Source: Novosphingobium pokkalii
GTDB taxonomy: Bacteria > Pseudomonadota > Alphaproteobacteria > Sphingomonadales > Sphingomonadaceae
NCBI RefSeq assembly: GCF_014652855.1
Contig: NZ_BMZP01000011.1
Span: forward strand, 1 to 64,000
Length of the DNA: 64,000 nucleotides
Direction of reading: 5' to 3'
In this document: piece after piece, positions 59,012 through 64,000 of the stretch
How the letters are laid out: each line of letters begins with the position of its first letter
Position numbering within the stretch: position 1 is the first letter of the stretch
Program-made: the position numbers and the translations under genes
Notes under the pieces: model-generated
Database searches by the model: none
What the model saw: only the letters and a program-made list of their open reading frames with translations
What the model was told of the DNA's origin: nothing

Positions 59012-61468
59012 TCAATAGTTGGAAAGGATGGTCAGGCTCGGCCCGTCGAGCGGCTTGCCCGCCTTCTGCTTGGCCAGTTCATCGACGCGGGTCTTGCCTT
59101 GCAGGTCGATCAGGTAGGCATGGATCGCATCGGCATCGCCCACGCTCAGCACGTCGTCCCAGCGTGGCATGCCGGCGGGCAGCAGCGCACCTTCCAGCAC
59201 GATCTGCCTGAACGCCTCGTGGGTGCCGGGCTGCATCCGTCGCAAGTCCGGCGCCATCGAGCGATGGATATTGGCATGGCAGATCGCGCAATTGGCAAAG
59301 AACAGCCCCTGCCCGCGCGCGATCGTCTCGGCCGTGACGCCCGCGGCTTGCGCGGGCGGCGGCGGCGCCACTTCCAGCGGCGGCAAGAGCGGCGGCAGCG
59401 GCACGCGGCGGCCATCGAGGCGGAAGACGAGCAAGCGGTTCTGGTTGCCACGCGCATAAGCCGCCGAATAGCGCGGGGTGAACGCCCAGCCGCCCCCACC
59501 CCAGCCCGCCTGCACCGCGATATATTGCACGCCGCGCACGGTATAGGTGATCGGCGCAGCCATGATCGGGCTACCGGTCTCGATGGATTTCAACACCTTG
59601 CCATTGCGGGCATCGCGCACCACCAGCTTGCCCGACAGCGTGCCCTGCACGATCAGGCCCGATGCCGTGGCCAGCACTCCGCCGCGATCCTGCCAGCCTT
59701 CGCTGTCCACCGCCCACACCGTCTGGCCGGTCAGCGGATCGATCGCGCGCAACTGGCTCTTGCCCGGATTGGCTTTCGCTTCGGCAAACGCCGGCAGCGC
59801 CTTCACCGCCTGGGCCATCGGCGGCGGCAGGGTTTCCACGGCGGCGGCCACATCGGGTGTGAAGATCAGCGCGGCATCGTTGTTGAGCGCGCGGGCGCGA
59901 TAGGGCTTGGCGCCGGGCGTCATGAAGATCAGGTTGCCGATATCGGCCACCGATCCGTAATAGAGCCCGGTCTGCGGGCTATAGGCCGCCGGGAACCAAT
60001 TGCGCGCGCCCACGGTGGAGGGAAACACGATCTTGGGACCATCGGTATAGTCGGCCGCTTCCCGGTTCAGGATCGGCTTCATCGTGCCCGGTTCAAAGCC
60101 CTTGGCCCAGTTGACCCGCGCAATGGCATTGGCACGCAGCACCTGCCCGGTCTTGCGATCGAGCACATAGAGAAAGCCGTTCTTCGGCGCATGGAGGATC
60201 ACGCCCCGGTCCTGCCCGTCCACCACCATGTGCGTCAGGATCATCGGCTGGGTCGAGGTGAAATCCCAGTTGTCCTCGGGCGTTTCCTGGTAATGCCAGG
60301 CCATCCGCCCGGTCCTGGGATCGAGCGCCACGAGCGAGCCGAGATAGAGATTGTCCCCGCCCGCAGGCGAGCGCTTCGATCGCGCATAAGGCCCGCCATT
60401 GCCGGTGCCGACCAGCACATAGCCGGTTTCGGGATCATAGTTGATCGCGTCCCACGGCGCCCCGCCGCCACCCACGTCCCAGCGGCTCTTGGGATCCCAG
60501 GTCTTGAGCGCGGCTTCCAGTTCCGGGGTTTCCTGGGGCCCGAGCGCCGGATCACGGGGCACCACGTGCCAGCGCCAGCGGATCGCCCCGGTCCTGATGT
60601 CCATCGCCGTGACATAGCCGCGCACATCGTATTCCGCGCCGCCCATGCCGATCACCACCACATCACCCGCCACTTCGGGCGCGCCGGTGGAATTGTCGCC
60701 GCGCTTGCGGTCCTCGATGAAATCGGTCTTCCACACCACGGTGCCGGTCCTGGCGTCGAGCGCATACATCCAGCCGTCGAGTGCGGCGATGAACACGCGG
60801 CCGTTCGCCACGGCCAGCCCGCGGTTGACCATGTCGCAACAGGCGGTGCGATTGCGCTGCATGTCGACCTCGGGCTCAAACCGCCACAGTTCGCGGCCGC
60901 TGGCGGCGTCATAGGCATAGGCGCGCCCGGCATTGCCCGCGACATAGAGCACGCCGCCAACCATCACCGGGCTGGCTTCCTGCCCCCGCGCGGTGCCCAG
61001 GTCCGCCTCCCACGCCAGGCCCAACCGCGCCACGTTGGCCGCGTTGATGCCGGTCAGCGTGGACCAGTGCGTCTTGCCCGTGTCCCCGCCCGGCTCGATC
61101 CACTCCGCCCCCGCACCCTGGGTGAGCGGCGCGGCCGCAGCGAGCGTCAGGCTGGCGGTGGCCAGGACGACAAGATTGCGCCACCGCCCTTCGCCAGGCT
61201 CAGGACGAACGGAGGACGGGCCTTTCTCCCCCTCCTCTTCAGAGGAGGGGGCCGGGGGGTGGTGGATGCCTGGCGTCAGATCTCCACCACCCCCGGCCCC
61301 TCCTCTGAAGAGGAGGGGAGAGCTTGGCGAATCCTGCCCTTCCCCGTTCGGGCTGAGCTTGTCGAAGCCCCCATCGGTCAAGCGCCGCGCGAACGGCTTC
61401 AAGAACCAAAACCCCGTTCGGGCTGAGCCTGTCGAAGCCCCGCGCAGCCATTCGCGAACCCCGCCCAT
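59012..61468 (-). CDS. PQQ quinohemoprotein dehydrogenase with repeat-expanded N-terminus
   Basis: This 818-residue protein has a quinoprotein propeller, the vicinal Cys pair (ACCDMVNRG), WHYQETPEDNWDFT and a C-terminal cytochrome c domain (CAICHANIH). The start is the ATG at 61468, overlapping the upstream stop (TGATG). The first seven residues (MGGVREW) are followed by about 90 Gly/Ser/Pro-rich residues translated from dispersed repeats. The hydrophobic signal core RNLVVLATASLTLAAAAPL comes only after them. No ATG, GTG or TTG lies between the repeats and that core. The insertion kept the frame open. Export is therefore questionable. The dehydrogenase domain itself looks intact. Function is like the paralogue at 50354-52513. 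Confidence 0.85.
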   Translation of the reverse strand: MGGVREWLRGASTGSARTGFWFLKPFARRLTDGGFDKLSPNGEGQDSPSSPLLFRGGAGGGGDLTPGIHHPPAPSSEEEGEKGPSSVRPEPGEGRWRNLVVLATASLTLAAAAPLTQGAGAEWIEPGGDTGKTHWSTLTGINAANVARLGLAWEADLGTARGQEASPVMVGGVLYVAGNAGRAYAYDAASGRELWRFEPEVDMQRNRTACCDMVNRGLAVANGRVFIAALDGWMYALDARTGTVVWKTDFIEDRKRGDNSTGAPEVAGDVVVIGMGGAEYDVRGYVTAMDIRTGAIRWRWHVVPRDPALGPQETPELEAALKTWDPKSRWDVGGGGAPWDAINYDPETGYVLVGTGNGGPYARSKRSPAGGDNLYLGSLVALDPRTGRMAWHYQETPEDNWDFTSTQPMILTHMVVDGQDRGVILHAPKNGFLYVLDRKTGQVLRANAIARVNWAKGFEPGTMKPILNREAADYTDGPKIVFPSTVGARNWFPAAYSPQTGLYYGSVADIGNLIFMTPGAKPYRARALNNDAALIFTPDVAAAVETLPPPMAQAVKALPAFAEAKANPGKSQLRAIDPLTGQTVWAVDSEGWQDRGGVLATASGLIVQGTLSGKLVVRDARNGKVLKSIETGSPIMAAPITYTVRGVQYIAVQAGWGGGGWAFTPRYSAAYARGNQNRLLVFRLDGRRVPLPPLLPPLEVAPPPPAQAAGVTAETIARGQGLFFANCAICHANIHRSMAPDLRRMQPGTHEAFRQIVLEGALLPAGMPRWDDVLSVGDADAIHAYLIDLQGKTRVDELAKQKAGKPLDGPSLTILSNY
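61187..61440. repeat. Cluster of four dispersed repeats inside the PQQ gene 5' end
   Basis: Three copies of the TTCGGGCTGAGCCTGTCGAA-type repeat lie at 61187-61212 (inverted, variant), 61342-61370 and 61412-61440. A palindromic element at 61226-61320 is a second member of the family at 33347-33450. Together they occupy most of the region between the start codon and the signal-peptide core of the quinoprotein gene and are read through in frame. They are normally intergenic, which makes this intragenic cluster unusual. Confidence 0.85.
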
Positions 61469-62325
61469 CACAGCGCATCCCATGGGGAAGGCATGCGATA
61501 GGGCACGGTGATGAAATTCGCCTCGATCTGCTCGATCATGCCATGGTCGATCTTGAACAGTTCGGAGATATAGAAGCTGTGCGGGCGGCGCACGGGGCTT
61601 TTCACCGTGCGGCCGTCGGTTAGCTGGTATTCGTCGATCCGGCCGGAATGGTCGATGAAGCCAAAGGCCAGCACCAGCCCGCGCTCCTCGTCCACCAGCG
61701 GAAAGCGGCGGGCGCGCAGCGCGTCGTCATAGCGGTAGTTGCCCATGCGGAACTGCTCTTCGCAGCCCAGCGCCGAAACCGGCACGATCTTGGCGAATTC
61801 AGGATTGCGCGTGGTCTGCACGCCGTTTTCCACCCGCTGGCAATCGGGGTGGAAGCGGGTGTGGATCGTGCCGTCGTTGCGTTGCAGGGTATCGAAATAG
61901 CCATTCGAGAGCCGCACCATCTCGGCGCGATCGACCGGGCTTTCGGGCGCGCGATGCAGGATCGGCTTGTCCCAATAGCGCGGGTTCTCGAACTTGATGC
62001 CGCTGTCGGACTGCCGCACGATCAACAGCTCGGCCTCCTGCACTTCTCCCGCCTCGTTCAGCGCCAGCCGCACAGTCAGCGCCGATTCCTCGATCGCCTC
62101 GATCAGGGTGCCGAAATAGCCGACCTGGCCGGTGCGCGTGTCGGCAAAGCGCAACTGATAGGCGCCCAGCCCCTGCACTGTGCCCCACACGCCATCGTCG
62201 GTGGCCAGCATCACGTTGTTTTCCGAAAACCGCGCGTCACGTGCCCAGTTCACGCTGGCGCTGTCGCCCCGGTCCAGCGCGGCCAGAAAGGCATCGAGTG
62301 CGGCATAAAGGGCCTCGCGGTCCAT
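61468..62325 (-). CDS. Hypothetical protein, NTF2/SnoaL-like N-terminal region
   Basis: This 285-residue protein starts at 62325 with a GGGAGAG ribosome site. The first part (MDREALYAALDAFLAALDRG, SVNWARDARFSENNVMLATD) resembles NTF2-like/SnoaL domains. The second half (about 145-280; VRLSNGYFDTLQRNDGTIHTRF, FHPDCQR) looks like a repeat of that fold. Proteins of this double-NTF2 type occur in aromatic/steroid clusters with unknown roles. It is coupled to the PQQ dehydrogenase gene by a TGATG overlap. It has no signal peptide, so it is cytosolic while its partner is exported. Confidence 0.75.
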   Translation of the reverse strand: MDREALYAALDAFLAALDRGDSASVNWARDARFSENNVMLATDDGVWGTVQGLGAYQLRFADTRTGQVGYFGTLIEAIEESALTVRLALNEAGEVQEAELLIVRQSDSGIKFENPRYWDKPILHRAPESPVDRAEMVRLSNGYFDTLQRNDGTIHTRFHPDCQRVENGVQTTRNPEFAKIVPVSALGCEEQFRMGNYRYDDALRARRFPLVDEERGLVLAFGFIDHSGRIDEYQLTDGRTVKSPVRRPHSFYISELFKIDHGMIEQIEANFITVPYRMPSPWDAL

Positions 62326-62390
62326 CGTCTCTCCCTTTTCGCGGCTTTCGGCAAACAAGCCTTTGACGCGGTTATGGGGCTGGCATATCC

Positions 62391-62402
62391 TATCAATTGT
62401 TA
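62391..62402. promoter_or_regulatory. Palindrome copy in second divergent catabolic promoter
   Basis: TATCAATTGTTA differs by one base from TAACAATTGTTA at 56813-56824. It lies 22 bp before the SnoaL-like gene start at 62424 and 66 bp before the divergent gene start at 62325. The shared site suggests that both divergent promoters answer to the same regulator. Confidence 0.45.
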
Positions 62403-62423
62403 GAATAAAAGGGGAGAGTTGCG

Positions 62424-62813
62424 ATGGCGCGAACCGCGCAGGAAGAGGCTCTGCTGGCCCGCGTGCTGGCCATGTATCACGATGTACTGATCGCCATGGA
62501 TAGCGGCGCAGTGGATCGCTACATCGCCCCGCACTACGTCCAGCACAGCTCGCTGGCAGAGCCGGGCGTGCCCGCGCTCAAGGCCTTTCTTGACCGGGTG
62601 AGAACCGAATCGCCCGATGCGCGGCAGACCATCCACCGCAGCTTCGTCGATGGCGATCACGTGGTGGTGCACACCCATGTGCAGCGCTGGCCGGGCGATC
62701 CCGGCCTTGCCGTGGTCGATATCTTCCGCTGCGAGGGCGACATGATCGTGGAGCACTGGGACGTGATCCAGGACGTGCCGAGCGCCCCGGTCAACCCACT
62801 GCCGATGTTTTGA
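62424..62813 (+). CDS. SnoaL-like/NTF2-family protein
   Basis: This 129-residue single-domain protein starts at the ATG at 62424 with GGGGAG ahead of it. The pattern (AMYHDVLIAMDSGAVDRYIAP, HYVQHSSLAEPG, GDHVVVHTHVQRW, DIFRCEGDMIVEHWDVIQDV) is that of SnoaL-type polyketide-cyclase-like proteins, often isomerases or dehydratases with unproven substrates. It is followed by the SDR gene 14 bp later and divergent from the PQQ operon. Confidence 0.85.
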   Translation: MARTAQEEALLARVLAMYHDVLIAMDSGAVDRYIAPHYVQHSSLAEPGVPALKAFLDRVRTESPDARQTIHRSFVDGDHVVVHTHVQRWPGDPGLAVVDIFRCEGDMIVEHWDVIQDVPSAPVNPLPMF

Positions 62814-62827
62814 GGGATAGGTACGCC

Positions 62828-63568
62828 ATGCGCTTTACCGACCAATGCGTTGTCATCCTAGGCGGCAACGCCGGCATCGGCCTTGCCGCCGCGCGCCAGT
62901 TCGCGGCCGAGGGCGCGCGCCTCGCGCTCACCGGGCGCAATCCACAGACCCTGCACGCGGCCGCGAAGGAATGCAGCGCCCTTGCGGTGCGTGCCGACAT
63001 GGGCGACGTGGCGCAAACCCACGCCGCCCTGGCCGAGATCGCGGAGGCACTGGGCGGAATCGACGTGCTGTTCGTCAACGCCGGCGTCGGCGGCTTTGCC
63101 ATGGTTCCCGAGGTGACCGAGACGTTCTGGGACGAGATCCACACGGTCAACCTGCGCGGGGCGTTCTTTGCCATCCAGCACGCCCTGCCGCTGCTGCGCG
63201 ATGGCGGCGCGATCGTGATCACCGGATCGATCGGATCGCTGGCGGCCGTGCCCGGCAATGTCGCCTATGCCGCGGCCAAGGCCGGCCTGCGCGCCATGGC
63301 CCGGATCGTGGCCAAGGAACTGCTGCCCCGCCGCATCCGCGTCAACCTGATCAGCCCCGGCCCGACCGACACTGACATCTTCAAGCGCGACGCCAGCGCG
63401 CACGACATCGCCGCCATGCGTGACATGCTCTCCGCCGTCGTTCCCATGGGCCGCATGGGCACCGCCGAAGAAGTCGCCAGCGCCGCCCTGTTCCTGGCGA
63501 GCAAGGAGGCCAGCTTCATCAACGGCGTCGATCTCTATGTGGATGGCGGGTGCCTGGAATTGGGGTGA
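62828..63568 (+). CDS. Short-chain dehydrogenase/reductase
   Basis: This 246-residue NAD(P)-binding SDR has the motif VVILGGNAGIG (GxxxGIG), NAG (VNAGVGG), the catalytic Ser (ITGSIGS), YxxxK in VAYAAAKAGLRA, and a C-terminal GVDLYVDGGCLELG. The ATG at 62828 begins MRFTDQCVVILGG. It follows the SnoaL gene by 14 bp as a two-gene operon. A side-chain alcohol/ketone step in the same aromatic pathway is plausible but not shown. Confidence 0.9.
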   Translation: MRFTDQCVVILGGNAGIGLAAARQFAAEGARLALTGRNPQTLHAAAKECSALAVRADMGDVAQTHAALAEIAEALGGIDVLFVNAGVGGFAMVPEVTETFWDEIHTVNLRGAFFAIQHALPLLRDGGAIVITGSIGSLAAVPGNVAYAAAKAGLRAMARIVAKELLPRRIRVNLISPGPTDTDIFKRDASAHDIAAMRDMLSAVVPMGRMGTAEEVASAALFLASKEASFINGVDLYVDGGCLELG

Positions 63569-63626
63569 AGCCGGCCGATCACCCTTACGCGAATTGTGAA
63601 AAATCGGCGCAGCCGAAGCGAATAAT

Positions 63627-63734
63627 CCTTTCTTCTTTCCTTCGTGGCTTTGTGTCTTTGTGTCTTTGTGTCTTTGTGTGAAAAATTGTCTATTTTAATT
63701 TCACACAAAGACACAAAGCCACGAAGAAGAAGGA
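63627..63734. repeat. Hairpin repeat with TGTCTTTG tandem units
   Basis: The left arm (from 63627, CCTTCGTGGCTTTGTGTCTT) and the right arm (ending 63734) are near-perfect complements. The left arm has three tandem TGTCTTTG units at 63653-63676, where the right has one, so it has expanded. This type of repeat is frequent in sphingomonads beside GxxExxY genes, as here. It is in the 287-bp stretch 63569-63855, which holds no convincing gene. Confidence 0.8.
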
Positions 63735-63855
63735 AAATGAAGGTTCTACTCCGGCTGCGCCGGGTTTGGCGTTCCTTTCAGACGTGCAGCGACGCACTGC
63801 CAAACTGGCGGCATTATGGCTTGTCCGAATTGTGCCTGCGGCACATTATGCCGTG

Positions 63856-64000
63856 ATGTATGGCAGCAACGCCTCGGCAGACCTGGAAGCGCTTGTAACA
63901 ACCGTCATCGACTGCGGATACAAGCTGCACGTGGATTTGGGGCCGGGACTGTTGGAATCAGTCTATGAGGCGATCTTGTGCCATATGCTGGAGCAGCGCG
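63856..64000 (+). CDS. GxxExxY protein (partial, cut by window end)
   Basis: The first 48 residues read as a GxxExxY-family protein: DLEALVTTVIDCGYKLHVDL is followed by GPGLLESVYEAIL, the family signature, and the gene continues past 64000. The ATG at 63856 is used, and a GTG directly before it is also possible. These PD-(D/E)XK-like proteins are widespread in environmental bacteria, often near repeats, and their role is unknown. Only the N-terminus is seen. Confidence 0.75.
   Translation, partial: MYGSNASADLEALVTTVIDCGYKLHVDLGPGLLESVYEAILCHMLEQR

Noticed and set aside
61400-61402. A TTG codon as alternative start of the second PQQ dehydrogenase
   Set aside because: No ribosome site precedes it, it still leaves most of the repeat-derived leader, and the coupled ATG at 61468 is better placed.
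59006-61426. An 806-codon plus-strand frame opposite the second PQQ gene
   Set aside because: Another GC shadow, ending inside dispersed repeats.
63653-63676. Possible CRISPR array from tandem units
   Set aside because: The units are 8 bp and contiguous with no spacers, so this is a simple tandem expansion in a hairpin arm.
63644-63856. A 70-codon frame starting in the tandem TGTCTTTG hairpin
   Set aside because: Its N-terminus is a translation of the repeat, it has no ribosome site, and it ends where the GxxExxY gene begins.

Overview
High-GC chromosomal DNA that reads as a sphingomonad alphaproteobacterium, most likely Novosphingobium or a close relative. The evidence is protein-level resemblance to sphingomonad lignin-catabolism enzymes (a LigM/DesA-type tetrahydrofolate O-demethylase and a LigF-type glutathione transferase), a TonB receptor, and the many palindromic extragenic repeats. 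No rRNA, tRNA, CRISPR array, phage gene or intact transposase was seen. Most operons are tightly packed, with ATGA, TGATG or GTGA stop/start overlaps.

Layout. 1-317: no gene, but a MITE-like element with 31-bp perfect inverted ends. 318-7914: a two-component system followed by a CzcCBA-type heavy-metal RND efflux operon with a DUF3240 protein. 8195-12199: a small exported protein, a TonB-dependent receptor and a coupled secreted tyrosine phosphatase. 12187-14542: acetylpolyamine amidohydrolase and an APC permease. 14718-15707: a PAP2-type membrane enzyme. 15697-22560: a LysR regulator, an Ohr-type peroxidase, a DJ-1/PfpI protein and a four-gene aromatic-acid-type efflux operon (FUSC, DUF1656, HlyD, NodT). 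22769-40219: amine and polyamine catabolism, comprising XdhC, alanine dehydrogenase, GabD, GabT, an omega-amino acid:pyruvate aminotransferase, three LysR regulators, a cupin, a PotF-type binding protein, a spermidine-dehydrogenase-like flavoprotein, a GntR regulator and a SpuC-like aminotransferase. RlmJ and a small HNH-like protein are interspersed. 40333-63568: an aromatic/lignin-derived compound region. It has a C1-tetrahydrofolate module (MetF, O-demethylase, PurU), an eight-gene minus-strand run (CoA ligase, quinohemoprotein alcohol dehydrogenase, aldehyde dehydrogenase, amidohydrolase, small phosphatase-like protein, SDR, LigF-like GST, alpha/beta hydrolase), a 4-alkylphenol-type flavocytochrome pair, and a second PQQ operon divergent from a SnoaL/SDR pair. 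63569-64000: a hairpin repeat and the start of a GxxExxY gene cut by the window edge.

How the genes may work together. In the polyamine part, deacetylation, SpdH/SpuC-type oxidation or transamination, GabT and GabD form a route to succinate, and alanine dehydrogenase would regenerate the pyruvate used by the two pyruvate-type aminotransferases. In the aromatic part, a methoxylated phenol with an alkyl side chain could be oxidised by the flavocytochrome, the quinoprotein and the aldehyde dehydrogenase, activated by the CoA ligase and demethylated to tetrahydrofolate, with MetF and PurU recycling the C1 units. Substrates are inferred from families and context only.

The most unusual observations are: a PQQ dehydrogenase whose start codon is separated from its signal-peptide core by about 270 bp of in-frame repeat sequence; the MITE; a 48-bp-identical extragenic element at two distant sites; and shared operator-like palindromes that tie the aromatic operons together.
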